Positions 34,815-43,580 are shown, numbered from the stretch's first letter. The stretch is 64,000 nt of DNA from Brevinematales bacterium (GCA_013177995.1 JABLXN010000007.1:1-64000); one strand, 5' to 3'. The notes: generated by a model not told the origin, from the letters alone. Translations and numbers: made by a program.

Positions 34815-35517
34815 TTTTATCTCCTATTGAAAGGCAAAAGTTTCGTTTAGACATGGTGATAGCAAGAATTGAAAAAACCTGGCCATTATACTCTACTAAA
34901 TCACCAAGCGAAATCTCTGGAAAAGGAAAAGTGATAAGTTTATCTTTAGTTAATCTTATCACGTAGTCATCTATTTTCCAGATTTTTGTCTTGGGGTTTG
35001 GACGAATTTTGAGAACATTGTTTTCTACAAAGAAAGGAATATTTTTTCTTGTGAGAGCATTTACGGTATCGATTGCCCGTTTCACAACCTCTCTCTTTGA
35101 TTCGTAAGAGACTAAAAAATGAGGGAGAACAGTGTCATAGTCAGTTTGATATTGGTAACAGTACTTCTTGAGTAAAGACGAGAAGGAGATATTCACATAA
35201 CTCTGAGGTTCTACCTTTTCCGAAAGAGAAAGAGACAAGTTACTCAGAGCAAAAATATAGTATTCATTTTCTGCTTTTTTTGTGCTTACGATTTTTCCTT
35301 TGAAAAGAGAATAAGGAGAGTTGTTGAGCCTGAGAGAAATTTCAACAGAAGAGTTTTTGGCAAGAGAAAGATTGTTGGCATCTTTATAATCTTTACGCAC
35401 TATAATAAAGCTCTCTTCCTGAAGGCTATTTCTTTCTCGATGGAGAAAGAAATCAAAATTGCGTCTAACCCGTTTATTCTCAACTATGAGTTCAGAAAGG
35501 ATACTCATCACTTCCAT
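34804..35517 (-). CDS. Baseplate hub-like protein (Mu gp44/gpP-like)
   Basis: This is a 237-residue protein; the start at ATG 35517 is chosen for GGGAAGAG upstream (frame open to 35550). The beta-rich N-terminal half and VNISFSSLLKKYCYQYQTDYDTVLP resemble gpD/gp44 hub proteins. It ends PEISLGDLVEYNGQVFSILAI. Gene order (between the tail-tube-associated and spike genes) fits a hub. Moderate certainty. Confidence 0.6.
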   Translation of the reverse strand: MEVMSILSELIVENKRVRRNFDFFLHRERNSLQEESFIIVRKDYKDANNLSLAKNSSVEISLRLNNSPYSLFKGKIVSTKKAENEYYIFALSNLSLSLSEKVEPQSYVNISFSSLLKKYCYQYQTDYDTVLPHFLVSYESKREVVKRAIDTVNALTRKNIPFFVENNVLKIRPNPKTKIWKIDDYVIRLTKDKLITFPFPEISLGDLVEYNGQVFSILAITMSKRNFCLSIGDKNAV

Positions 35518-36098
35518 GATTCTCTTCCCTTTTTGAGATTTTTCTTCCATTCTATCTTTGGTTCTTCTTCTGTGGCCGGAGTGGAAGAAGATTTATTTTG
35601 AGAGGATTGAGTGGATACGGTCTGAGATGATTGAGATGATGTTGAAGATTTTGAAAGACCTTCCTGTTTTGCATCTTCTCTTGCGACAATTTCAGCGGGA
35701 ACAAACTCAATAAACTCAAGAGATACAGAAATAGTATTTGTTGAGATATCCTCAGATGACTCCAATCGGCTAAAAAGGACTTTACTGATAGACCTACTTT
35801 TTGCGTGCGGATGAACAAAAGTAAAAACCTTTGGTATGCTGTTTTCCTGTTTTTTGAAGAATTTTTCGAGAATAGCAAGTTGTGAATAAACATCAATTTC
35901 TTCGCCTGTTCTTGTGTAGGGATAGAGTTTCAATTCTATGGAGATAGTCTTGTCGTCATAGCCGAGAGAAACCTTGCGTTTTTTTGTATCATCATCCTGT
36001 TTCTCATAAATGATACTTCCACCAACACTGATACTCTGAATTACTCCAGGAAGCGTTTCATTATCAAGCATAAGGGAATCTTGTCTTATAGTGAGCAT
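35508..36098 (-). CDS. Tail/baseplate-associated protein (Mu gpN position)
   Basis: This is a 196-residue protein. Residues 1-140 form a beta-rich domain (SVGGSIIYEKQ, KTISIELKLYPYTRTG). It ends in a Ser/Gln-rich linker (about 145-180) and a basic tail. Position directly after the tape measure suggests a tail-tip or hub adaptor. I do not recognise a named family with confidence. Confidence 0.5.
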   Translation of the reverse strand: MLTIRQDSLMLDNETLPGVIQSISVGGSIIYEKQDDDTKKRKVSLGYDDKTISIELKLYPYTRTGEEIDVYSQLAILEKFFKKQENSIPKVFTFVHPHAKSRSISKVLFSRLESSEDISTNTISVSLEFIEFVPAEIVAREDAKQEGLSKSSTSSQSSQTVSTQSSQNKSSSTPATEEEPKIEWKKNLKKGRESWK

Positions 36099-38152
36099 GA
36101 TACCTCCGCATAGCGTTCGATTGCTCTGAAGATTTCGACAACATCATTGACATCGTGAACATTTGGTAGTGTTATTTCTATTTTCTGTATGTTATGAGTA
36201 TGATACACCGCCCTTTCCATCTTGAGGCTTTCCTTATGAGAATAGACGGTAGCTCCTCGTGGGAGAGATACTATCTCTGGGCCCTGTTCGCCAACAAGCG
36301 CAAGACCAGATGAAGCCACATATCCACCACTTGCCAGAGCTGGGATGAGGGGAATATTAAAGCCAAAAGATTTTCCCCCAATCACAGGTATCCAGTCAGG
36401 GATATTGATTTTGATGGTGTTTAATCCCTGAATAACAGCATTGATAGGGCTTATGAAAGCATTTGCAAGGCCCTTTAATCCAGAAAAAAGGGTTTCCCAT
36501 CGGAAGATTTGTTTGATGGTATCCCAGAAAGAAACAAAGAATGCCTTGATTTTTGAGAAATTCTTGAGGAGCAAGAGAGGAAGACCTATAAAAGGCATGA
36601 AGACAGCCATGGCGACAAGAACGCCCTTTCCGAAACTTGTATCGAAGAAATTCCACACAACCTGTGCCACACGTTCAAAGAGACCCCAGAGCCATCCGAT
36701 ACCATAAGCAATAGCATTGATAGTATTTATCATAAAGACCCGAAAAGGCTTACAATGTTTCCAGAGGAGAACCACAGCGGCTATAATCAAACCGATGGCC
36801 GCAATTATCCATCCAATAGGTCCAAGAGCAGCAAAAAAAGTCCTCACACCACTGATGAGTACGCCCATCAGAAACTTAACATATTTCGCATAGGTGACAA
36901 ATTCTTTTGTAAAGAGTATGGCAAATTTCATTTTTGACAGGGAAGCAACTGCAGCAGCGGTACCAAGAGCAAGAGCAAGGCCTGTAATAGAGCTCAGGAG
37001 AATGCTCACTAGTTGTGCAAACCCAGGGATCTTATTCATCATGGCATTTACAAAAGCGACAACCGGGTTGATGAGAGCAAGCAATTTATTAAGTGCACTT
37101 ACGAGAGGCATTCCGATAGTGATAGCGATGTTTTTCAAATTGTTTCCAAGAATAGTGAGTTGACTTACAAAATCGCTTTCCATGGCTTTTTGTGCGCTCT
37201 GGAGTGTTCCTGATGCTTTTTTCACCTGGTCAAAAGAATCTTTGAGTTTATCAAGTTGATTTATCAAAAGAGCCACACCCCTGGATCCTTCCTGCCCAAA
37301 AGCTTTGTTAAGTGCATTCATCAGTTCAACTGAGGACATATTTTTTGTAGCATTTTTGATATTTTCAAGCGTTGTGATGAAATCTATGCCTCCCTCGGCA
37401 TTTTTGGCAATAGCAAAACCGAGGTCTTTTGATGCTTTTGTGAGATTTGCGATAGCATTCGAGAAAGCAGTCCCGGCCATACTTCCCTGAAGACCCACGT
37501 TGTTAAGCATACCGACAACGGTATTCATTTCCTCAAACGAAATTTTTGCTGAGAGGGCTGTCGAAGAAGCGTATTTGAGACCCTCAGAAAGTTGACCAAG
37601 ATTGGCAATCTGAAAGAGGTTTTGTGTTTTGGCAAGCACATCACCTAAACGAGACATTTCTGTATTGACATCGAGAGTTTTATCTCCGAAATTGTTGTAG
37701 GCAAGCGCTATGAGGTTCGCTGCTTCTGTAGCATCTCCCATAGTAGCAGTGGCCAGGGCTAAAGCTTTTCTGGTACCTTCAATAGCCTGTATATCGTTGA
37801 GGCCTGCCGAAGACATCATGTAACTCGCTTTCAAAAACTCTTCAGCGCTCTGTGTGTGTGAGGAGGCCCACTTTTTTGCAGCAGATGAGATTTTTTCAAG
37901 AGACTTCTCGACATCTCCAAAGGTTGAAGTCACCACCGTTCGGAGAGGAGTTACGCTTGATTGAAAAGAAGCCGCACTATCCACCATCTTTTTCATGGCC
38001 AGGAAAGTAGCTCCACCAACAGCCCAGGCACCCCACTTGATTTGCTCCAGTTTTTGCATGGTGGTGCTTAGATTGTTTTGAACACTTTTGACTATTGAAG
38101 TAGCTTTATCCACAGCCTTGAAGACGATCAGTGCCTTGAGTTCCTGTGACAT
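36086..38152 (-). CDS. Tail tape measure protein
   Basis: This 688-residue protein follows the chaperone gene and is the largest of the tail operon. It has the TP901-type core at residues ~60-250 (VTPLRTVVTSTFGDVEKSLEKISSAA, LGQLSEGLKYASSTALSAKISFEEMNTVVGMLNNVGLQGSMAGTAFSNAI). Several hydrophobic helices lie between about 380 and 540 and a beta end follows. It sets tail length and may help DNA pass the inner membrane. Confidence 0.9.
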   Translation of the reverse strand: MSQELKALIVFKAVDKATSIVKSVQNNLSTTMQKLEQIKWGAWAVGGATFLAMKKMVDSAASFQSSVTPLRTVVTSTFGDVEKSLEKISSAAKKWASSHTQSAEEFLKASYMMSSAGLNDIQAIEGTRKALALATATMGDATEAANLIALAYNNFGDKTLDVNTEMSRLGDVLAKTQNLFQIANLGQLSEGLKYASSTALSAKISFEEMNTVVGMLNNVGLQGSMAGTAFSNAIANLTKASKDLGFAIAKNAEGGIDFITTLENIKNATKNMSSVELMNALNKAFGQEGSRGVALLINQLDKLKDSFDQVKKASGTLQSAQKAMESDFVSQLTILGNNLKNIAITIGMPLVSALNKLLALINPVVAFVNAMMNKIPGFAQLVSILLSSITGLALALGTAAAVASLSKMKFAILFTKEFVTYAKYVKFLMGVLISGVRTFFAALGPIGWIIAAIGLIIAAVVLLWKHCKPFRVFMINTINAIAYGIGWLWGLFERVAQVVWNFFDTSFGKGVLVAMAVFMPFIGLPLLLLKNFSKIKAFFVSFWDTIKQIFRWETLFSGLKGLANAFISPINAVIQGLNTIKINIPDWIPVIGGKSFGFNIPLIPALASGGYVASSGLALVGEQGPEIVSLPRGATVYSHKESLKMERAVYHTHNIQKIEITLPNVHDVNDVVEIFRAIERYAEVSCSL

Positions 38153-38211
38153 TCCTCTCCTCTTAGTTGATTTTTACAAAAATTGTGTTATAATATGAGG
38201 CAAGGACATAA

Positions 38212-38394
38212 TTAACCTTCATCGCCCATGACTCCCCTGTTTATACTTGTGGCTATCATATTCGCAAGTCTTTTTTCTATCCATTCAGCCTCCACATAGC
38301 GCTCGAGAAGTTCACAGAGGTCGAGAGTCTCCGGGTCTATGTGGAGGTAATGTCTTACAATCGCTTCTATCTGCCGAATGGGGTTCTGTTTCAA
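38212..38394 (-). CDS. Tail assembly chaperone, frameshift extension (T part)
   Basis: This 60-residue open frame lacks a convincing start: the listed start is TTG without a ribosome binding site. It is in the -1 frame relative to the preceding chaperone gene and is continuous with it from the slippery site at 38427. Most likely it is made only as a fusion by ribosomal frameshifting, as in lambda G/GT and Mu gp41/42. Confidence 0.75.
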   Translation of the reverse strand: MKQNPIRQIEAIVRHYLHIDPETLDLCELLERYVEAEWIEKRLANMIATSINRGVMGDEG

Positions 38395-38411
38395 AACCTC
38401 TCTGTATTTTT

Positions 38412-38681
38412 CTATTTCTCTACCACTAAAAAATTTTCACCAAATCCCACCTCTTCAAAAACTTTGTTGAAGAGGGCAGGCAAAGCCCCGGGTTTTTGTT
38501 CAAGAAAAGTCGCAAGATTTTCTTTGTCTTCTGCAAGTGAAAGAAGAGTCTTTTCCATAACTCCAGAAATATTATCCTGGTATTTTGAAAACTCATCGAA
38601 AAGTCGCTTTACCTCTGCTTTCGTTGGCTTACGGAAACTGAATTTCTGTTCGCCGTTTGTGATTACGAGTTTATCACTCAT
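38412..38681 (-). CDS. Tail assembly chaperone (G part)
   Basis: This 89-residue helical protein (FSFRKPTKAEVKRLFDEFSKY... KVFEEVGFGENFLVVEK) sits between tail tube and tape measure genes, the fixed position of tail chaperones. Near its end a T TTT TTA heptamer is in the correct phase for -1 slippage into the downstream frame. The short and extended forms would coat the tape measure during tail assembly. Confidence 0.8.
   Translation of the reverse strand: MSDKLVITNGEQKFSFRKPTKAEVKRLFDEFSKYQDNISGVMEKTLLSLAEDKENLATFLEQKPGALPALFNKVFEEVGFGENFLVVEK
38427..38433 (-). promoter_or_regulatory. Programmed -1 frameshift slippery site
   Basis: On the minus strand the codons AAT TTT TTA contain the heptamer T TTT TTA (X XXY YYZ). 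Slippage joins residue ~85 of the chaperone to the 38212 frame without a stop between. Confidence 0.7.
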
Positions 38682-38693
38682 GTTTTTCCTCCC

Positions 38694-39140
38694 TTACATT
38701 CCTTCACTTGCACTGATACCGTCATGGCGAATATCCTCAAGAATCACAAAATCCAGTTCAACCTCCATTTTCTTATCACCCTGAGAGGCTTTGTTAGATT
38801 TCTTTGTCCATTTGCAGCCAAGTAGTTGCACCGTATGAACAGGCTCTTCCTTATTGGCATAGCAGAGAACAATATTAAACGGCGGTGCATTAAAAATACC
38901 GGCGTTTGTCATGGCATTGAGTTGAGCATAAGCCTCAAGGGTTATGGTGATCTTTCCCTCAGCCTTCCAGTTCCCTCTACCGTATCCAATTGCCTTATTT
39001 CCTGCTCCATAGATAGGTTCTACTTCAAGTTCTTCATTCCAGTCGATAGACTGGATACCAAGTACGCCTGCGGGAATACTTCCTGGATACACAACAGTGA
39101 GATCTGCCCAATCATACATTTTTCCATTGACGCTTATCAT
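38694..39140 (-). CDS. Tail tube protein (Mu gpM-like)
   Basis: This 148-residue protein begins ISVNGKMYDWADLTVV, and GYGRGNWKAEGKITITLEAYAQL is typical of contractile-tail tube proteins. It ends in the strand KKMEVELDFVILEDI. It lies after the sheath gene and before the chaperone, the conserved order. Confidence 0.85.
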   Translation of the reverse strand: MISVNGKMYDWADLTVVYPGSIPAGVLGIQSIDWNEELEVEPIYGAGNKAIGYGRGNWKAEGKITITLEAYAQLNAMTNAGIFNAPPFNIVLCYANKEEPVHTVQLLGCKWTKKSNKASQGDKKMEVELDFVILEDIRHDGISASEGM

Positions 39141-39149
39141 GTTTCCTCC

Positions 39150-40532
39150 TTATGCCGTTGGATTGGAATAGGTAAACCGGATATAGTTGCTGATAGTTCT
39201 TACAATAGGAATGCCATACAGGGTATAGTTGATCGTCAGACCATTATTCACTATATCCTGACCCTTTGGAAATTCAATCTCAAAGTTATCGATTTCTTTT
39301 GGACTTGATTTTTTCATTGTGTTCAAAGAAGCAACAAGATCCGCCTTGATATACTCAAGCATAGCTGTATCAAGGGATGAATGAAGATGCTTGAGACACG
39401 TCTTTCTGATGAGTCGAATTGCTTTGTGAACCGTCCTCGAAACCTCAAACCATCTGTAATCAGAAGAATCATCCGCCATACTCCGTCCATTTGCAAAGCG
39501 AACGACATTTTCTCCTGCGTACTTCCTGAGAACGATATAACCTTTATCATTCAGAGTTTTGGCTATAGCCTCAGTCCACTTCTCAGGAAGTTTTACATGG
39601 CTCATAGCAAAATCAAGATGGCCGATGGATTGATTTACCCGACAACGGCTGAGATCTCCAAGAAGGATACCTGCCACATTTCTTGTCTTTGCGTCTTTCC
39701 CAATGATTTCTCCAAAACCAGCCACCACATGAACCCATCGATGAGAGAAATTCTGTCTCTGAGCAAGAAGATAATTCACCCAATCATCAAGACTCTCCTG
39801 TGGTCCAGGTACTCTTGTCTCAGTGAGAAAAAGAACAGGTCGGTGTAGATCAAATAATTCATCTGCTTTTGCACCAAAGGCGGCCCAGTGAACGGCATCC
39901 GTGTCCTGAGCGATGTACACAATTTCAGGCGAAACTTTTTCAAGACCTGTTTCAACTGCATTCATGAGTGAGACAAGACTTGACTTTGCCCCCTGCAAGG
40001 TAAATGTATACGTATCATTTTCGACAAAAGAGTTTTCTGTAGGATTGCCTTCTGCGAAGATGATTTTCACCCCACTATCGGCTATAGTTACTTCCCCGTT
40101 TGTCGGGATTAAAAGCAAATCTCCCCATGTATCACCACCATCGAGTGAGATCTTTGCTGTAGCTTCGTTGAGTTTTCCACCCGAAACGATCTTCACGACG
40201 ACCTCAGCATCGTAGAGAGGATTCCCTGTCAGAGTGTAAGTAGCGTTTCCTGTGCCAGTATGAACGACGCTCGATTTTGTTCCATTCACATCAGGCAGAG
40301 ATGGAACAACCACAAACACAGCATCTTCTTTAGCTCTTTTGATAGCATCAGAGAGCTTATCAACCAGCTTACCTCTCCCAAGTGGAGAAAGATCACTTTG
40401 CTTGCCTACATAGTAAACTTTGTTGGCTTCACCGCTACAAGGCCCCACCACCAGAGCAAAAGGCTCTCCCGAGGGGGCAAGGCCACTACTCCCATCCACA
40501 ATGTACTCAAAACTGTTTCCAAAATCACTCAT
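39150..40532 (-). CDS. Tail sheath protein (Mu gpL-like, DUF2586 group)
   Basis: This 460-residue protein shows the pattern SGEPFALVVGPCSGEANKVYYVGKQSDLSPLGRGKLVD, then VALINA-type helices, ILLGDLSRCRVNQSIG and the conserved C-terminal barrel (SRTVHKAIRLIRKTCL, then NNGLTINYTLYGIPIVRTI). Sheath subunits contract to inject DNA. Shares a boundary base with the upstream small gene. Confidence 0.88.
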   Translation of the reverse strand: MSDFGNSFEYIVDGSSGLAPSGEPFALVVGPCSGEANKVYYVGKQSDLSPLGRGKLVDKLSDAIKRAKEDAVFVVVPSLPDVNGTKSSVVHTGTGNATYTLTGNPLYDAEVVVKIVSGGKLNEATAKISLDGGDTWGDLLLIPTNGEVTIADSGVKIIFAEGNPTENSFVENDTYTFTLQGAKSSLVSLMNAVETGLEKVSPEIVYIAQDTDAVHWAAFGAKADELFDLHRPVLFLTETRVPGPQESLDDWVNYLLAQRQNFSHRWVHVVAGFGEIIGKDAKTRNVAGILLGDLSRCRVNQSIGHLDFAMSHVKLPEKWTEAIAKTLNDKGYIVLRKYAGENVVRFANGRSMADDSSDYRWFEVSRTVHKAIRLIRKTCLKHLHSSLDTAMLEYIKADLVASLNTMKKSSPKEIDNFEIEFPKGQDIVNNGLTINYTLYGIPIVRTISNYIRFTYSNPTA

Positions 40533-40732
40533 TACTTACCTCCATAGCCGTTATAAAAACGATTTAACGCCGATTCAAACTCTTTTTTATCCACCATTTT
40601 TGTGGATAACCACCCGCTAAATCTGTAAAATGCCGCTTCCTGCCAGAGTGGCATATTCTTTTTCGCCACCAGCTCTCGCAATTCATAGAGTTCTTTCTTT
40701 ACACCAGAGGTAACATCTTTCTTTTCTTCCAT
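40532..40732 (-). CDS. Small phage protein before sheath
   Basis: A 66-residue, charged, helical protein (EEKKDVTSGVKKELYELRELVAKKN start, NRFYNGYGGK end). It occupies the place of Mu gp38. GGAGGAAAAGC before its ATG supports translation. Function unknown; possibly a tail completion factor. Confidence 0.65.
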   Translation of the reverse strand: MEEKKDVTSGVKKELYELRELVAKKNMPLWQEAAFYRFSGWLSTKMVDKKEFESALNRFYNGYGGK

Positions 40733-40743
40733 GCTTTTCCTCC

Positions 40744-41238
40744 TTATCTATTTTCATAGGATACATATGAATCAATAGAAGTAATACTATCAAACGATTC
40801 ATCTGTATAGACACCATACTCACACAAAACCTTCAAAACACCAATCACCCCACTCATAACACTCGTTGCATCAGAGAACTCAAGAGATGTGGGAGTAAGC
40901 ATAACAACCCTGTTATCAACAATTAAATATCGTTTTGTCCTTTGCAAAAGTACCTGGAACCATGTGTCTATATCTTCTTCTCTTTCTGATCCAAGAGCTA
41001 TAAAGAGAGGCTGGCTTACACTAAATCTTTCCACAACCAGAGTGTATCCCTCATTAGTCTTTATTCGCCTTTGCTGAGAATTGACTTCTTTCACAGACGC
41101 CTGTCCTGTCACAATACGAGCCCAGGGGAAATAGGTATACTGGTTTGTTCCTGCGAGGGAAAAGAAAATATTCGAAGAAGAAATAGGAGTAATCTCCTGA
41201 ATCAGTTCTTTGAAATATTCTTTTATTTCCACAATCAT
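40744..41238 (-). CDS. Tail completion / connector protein (Mu gp37-like position)
   Basis: This 164-residue protein starts in a helix (IVEIKEYFKELIQEITP) followed by beta strands (YTLVVERFSVSQPLFIALGSE). Position between the virion morphogenesis gene and sheath gene suits Mu gp37, a tail terminator. Family match is by order rather than by a clear motif. Confidence 0.6.
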   Translation of the reverse strand: MIVEIKEYFKELIQEITPISSSNIFFSLAGTNQYTYFPWARIVTGQASVKEVNSQQRRIKTNEGYTLVVERFSVSQPLFIALGSEREEDIDTWFQVLLQRTKRYLIVDNRVVMLTPTSLEFSDATSVMSGVIGVLKVLCEYGVYTDESFDSITSIDSYVSYENR

Positions 41239-41702
41239 CTGACAATGCTCTCCAAAAATTCTTTTTGCGTCTCAAGGGCAATACTTTTCTCAAGCTCTCC
41301 AATTCCCAAGAATTGCCTTTTCTTCTGCCCGTGTAAACCAAAGTTGTGAGATCCTGCATATTTCTCAGCTTCACCATCCACAAAGATTTTCACAAAACTC
41401 TCCGTATATTCGGAGGTAATGGAATTGTAAAGTGTCTGAGAAAAGACAAGAAGATCCGAAGGGTTGTAATTATGCGTCGGTTCTCCTGGATACTTCTTCT
41501 GTTTTCTCTCTGCATACTTTTGACTGACAGATGGCCATTTTTTGCCTTCAGGATCTGTTTTTTCTTCAAAATGACGATAGACAGCATCGGCTATGATACG
41601 CTGTCCAAGCTTCTTAAAGAAAAGCTTTTTATCCTGGAGTTTGTCTATCATCTTATCGAGAGCTATCTTCATCTCATTTGACTGAACTTCAATCTGTATC
41701 AT
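41235..41702 (-). CDS. Phage virion morphogenesis protein (Mu gpG-like)
   Basis: This 155-residue protein has the morphogenesis family pattern: KKLGQRIIADAVYRHFEEKTDPEGKKWPSVSQKYAERK, LLVFSQTLYNSITSEYT, then KYAGSHNFGLHGQKKRQFLGIGE. It acts in head-tail completion. It is on the minus strand with the tail module here. Confidence 0.88.
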   Translation of the reverse strand: MIQIEVQSNEMKIALDKMIDKLQDKKLFFKKLGQRIIADAVYRHFEEKTDPEGKKWPSVSQKYAERKQKKYPGEPTHNYNPSDLLVFSQTLYNSITSEYTESFVKIFVDGEAEKYAGSHNFGLHGQKKRQFLGIGELEKSIALETQKEFLESIVR

Positions 41703-42136
41703 CTGTATCCTCGCCAGAACTCAGTATCAAAAAATCTTGGCGGTGTATCATAAAGTATCTTTTCAGGAGCCATACTTCCAGAAGTAGTGGCAAAACCTAT
41801 ATCAATTTCCCCATTCTGTATTTTCTCAAGCTGCTTAAGACAGAATTTATAGTCACTTACTATCACCTGCTCTGGGGCATCAGGTCCAAAACCACGTCTT
41901 GATACAATCTTGTATCTTACAATTCGAATACATATGTCTTTTATAAAAGCAGGAACAGGCGCAAGGGGGACAGTATAGCGACTACGAAGATAACCATCAA
42001 TCTCATCGCTTGCCGATTGAATCAGAGAGGACAGTCGCAATTCCCATTCATTTCCCACATCGCCGCCAGTTTTCAGATATCTTTCTATCTGTTGTTTATC
42101 CATGGCCGTGTAGATGTCAGCTAAAGAACAATACAT
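41699..42136 (-). CDS. Mu gp36-like head-tail protein (DUF1320)
   Basis: This is a 145-residue protein; the start at ATG 42136 follows GGAGGAG (frame open to 42187). MYCSLADIYTAMDKQQIERYL and SASDEIDGYLRSRYTVPLAPVPAFIKDICIRIVRYKI match DUF1320. It would sit at the head-tail joint. It is the first gene of the minus-strand tail operon, next to the shared late promoter region. Confidence 0.88.
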   Translation of the reverse strand: MYCSLADIYTAMDKQQIERYLKTGGDVGNEWELRLSSLIQSASDEIDGYLRSRYTVPLAPVPAFIKDICIRIVRYKIVSRRGFGPDAPEQVIVSDYKFCLKQLEKIQNGEIDIGFATTSGSMAPEKILYDTPPRFFDTEFWRGYR

Positions 42137-42163
42137 GGCTCCTCCACTTCTTTTCGCATTTAC

Positions 42164-42224
42164 AGTATATATAAAAACTTGTTTCATTTTTCTACAGAAA
42201 AATGAAATTTTTTTAGCCTACAAT
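42164..42224. promoter_or_regulatory. Divergent late promoter region with central inverted repeat
   Basis: A perfect 11-bp inverted repeat (TTTCATTTTTC-TACA-GAAAAATGAAA, 42182-42207) lies between two outward -10 boxes: TACAAT on plus (42219-42224) and TATACT on minus (42169-42164). Its centre is 27-28 bp from each, where an activator would replace a -35. No good -35 is seen on either side. A Mor-like activator is encoded at 51.1 kb. Confidence 0.65.
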
Positions 42225-42247
42225 AAAACAGCAAAAAGGAGTAAAAG

Positions 42248-42745
42248 ATGAAAAGAATTTCTATCATACGTGGAGACAGAGAAAAGCCGCTTGTTCTACC
42301 CAATGGGGACATGTATGACAGCACCCTTATTCTCTCTGATGAAAATGAAAAAACCCTTTTCTGGACGGGAAACGTAAACACAGATCATACCGTTGGCTAC
42401 AAGGGAGGGATTCTTGCTGAGGGTGAATACTATGCCATCTGTGGCAAAAGACAAAATGGTACTCTGGCCCTCTATCTCTATGACAAACGCTATGGCATAG
42501 TGAGACGCAAAGAGGATTTACCCGACAAAGCTTACTACCTTCCAAGTCTTATACCCAACCCGAATCACAATGGACAGAAGATCATGGCCTACATACTTAT
42601 TCACCAGGGAGGCACGACATGGGACTGGTCACATGGCTGCCTCACCATTCTTGGCGAGGACTGGGAGAAGTTTATAAAACACTTCCGGGTTGATGAAACA
42701 GCGCTTGTCTGCTTGAAGCGAGGCGCTTTTTACAGGAGGTTATAA
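42248..42745 (+). CDS. Putative endolysin with L,D-transpeptidase-like HGC motif
   Basis: This 165-residue cytosolic protein has IHQGGTTWDWSHGCLTIL near residue 120. The H...SHGC arrangement resembles the catalytic His/Cys of YkuD-type L,D-transpeptidases and of DUF5675 proteins near phage lysis genes. With holin-like genes directly downstream, it is best read as the cell-wall-acting lysis enzyme. AAAAGGAG precedes the ATG. The family assignment is tentative. Confidence 0.6.
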   Translation: MKRISIIRGDREKPLVLPNGDMYDSTLILSDENEKTLFWTGNVNTDHTVGYKGGILAEGEYYAICGKRQNGTLALYLYDKRYGIVRRKEDLPDKAYYLPSLIPNPNHNGQKIMAYILIHQGGTTWDWSHGCLTILGEDWEKFIKHFRVDETALVCLKRGAFYRRL

Positions 42746-42747
42746 TA

Positions 42748-42975
42748 ATGGGGAAAAATCTTTCACTTCTTTCCAAGTTATGGGCAAGTTTTTTTGTAGT
42801 TGGGGCATTTTTTTATTTTATTGCCACGAGCAAGACCATAACTCCAGACCAGGCCCAGGCCATTATTTACATTGGGCTTTTTCTTGCCCTGGTTTATTCT
42901 CCTATAGATGTGAGTTTCTGGCTTGAGAAATTTGTCAAAATGTTCCAGAGAGGGGGAAATGAAGAGAATGATTGA
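42748..42975 (+). CDS. Holin-like membrane protein
   Basis: This 75-residue protein has two hydrophobic helices (about 12-27 and 39-54) and a charged C-terminus (GGNEEND). Size, topology and position behind the putative endolysin fit a class II holin. Its end overlaps the next gene by 17 nt. Confidence 0.65.
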   Translation: MGKNLSLLSKLWASFFVVGAFFYFIATSKTITPDQAQAIIYIGLFLALVYSPIDVSFWLEKFVKMFQRGGNEEND

Positions 42976-43252
42976 AATTATTATCGGAGTACTTATCTTT
43001 GCAGGTGGTTTTGTGTCAGGATATTTTCTTGCCCCGAAAGAGGTGAATCATATTACGCAAATAGACAATCATTATCACATCGAAAACAGACAGCAAACAG
43101 AAACCCTGGTCTATTCAGGACAGGTGCAACTTTTGATTTCTGGCTCAAATTTTATCACAAACATCAATGTCAACCTGAAGGATATCACAAACGTGTCTAT
43201 CGCCTTCATAACCCAATCAAACACCCTCCTTGCTATAACCAATAAAAAATAG
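42959..43252 (+). CDS. Membrane-anchored lysis-cassette protein (spanin-like?)
   Basis: This 97-residue protein has a start taken at ATG 42959 after AGAGGGGG. One N-terminal membrane helix (IEIIIGVLIFAGGFVSGYFLA) precedes a periplasmic Asn/Thr-rich part. Topology and location suggest an inner-membrane spanin or similar accessory, but no partner outer-membrane lipoprotein is seen. Confidence 0.5.
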   Translation: MKRMIEIIIGVLIFAGGFVSGYFLAPKEVNHITQIDNHYHIENRQQTETLVYSGQVQLLISGSNFITNINVNLKDITNVSIAFITQSNTLLAITNKK

Positions 43253-43260
43253 GAGAGCAA

Positions 43261-43578
43261 ATGAGAAAGACGTATAACATTGAAGAGATCAAAGAAGAAC
43301 AGAAAAAACTCGACAAAGACATAACAGATCTCAAGATCAGTTATGAAAAGCTCTATGAGAAACTTTTGGCGATTGAACGCTATCTCAAGCAGGCCATTGA
43401 TCATCAATGCGAAATCATTGATACAAGAATGGCGAAAATCGAAAAAGATGTTTCTGAACATACAGAGAGAATCCAGAAACTTGAACAGATGGTAGCCAAA
43501 TTCGTCGGCGCTGCTGTTGTGATAAGTTCTCTCACGGGGCTTATCACTGGGATAGTGATGAAAATCATAGCGAGGTAA
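43261..43578 (+). CDS. Coiled-coil membrane protein (XhlA-like)
   Basis: This 105-residue protein has a long coiled coil (about 5-80, heptads in KIEKDVSEHTERIQKLEQMVAKF) then a C-terminal membrane helix (GAAVVISSLTGLITGIVMKI). This is the plan of XhlA-type haemolysin-like lysis proteins. It completes a four-gene lysis cassette. Confidence 0.65.
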   Translation: MRKTYNIEEIKEEQKKLDKDITDLKISYEKLYEKLLAIERYLKQAIDHQCEIIDTRMAKIEKDVSEHTERIQKLEQMVAKFVGAAVVISSLTGLITGIVMKIIAR

Positions 43579-43580
43579 AC

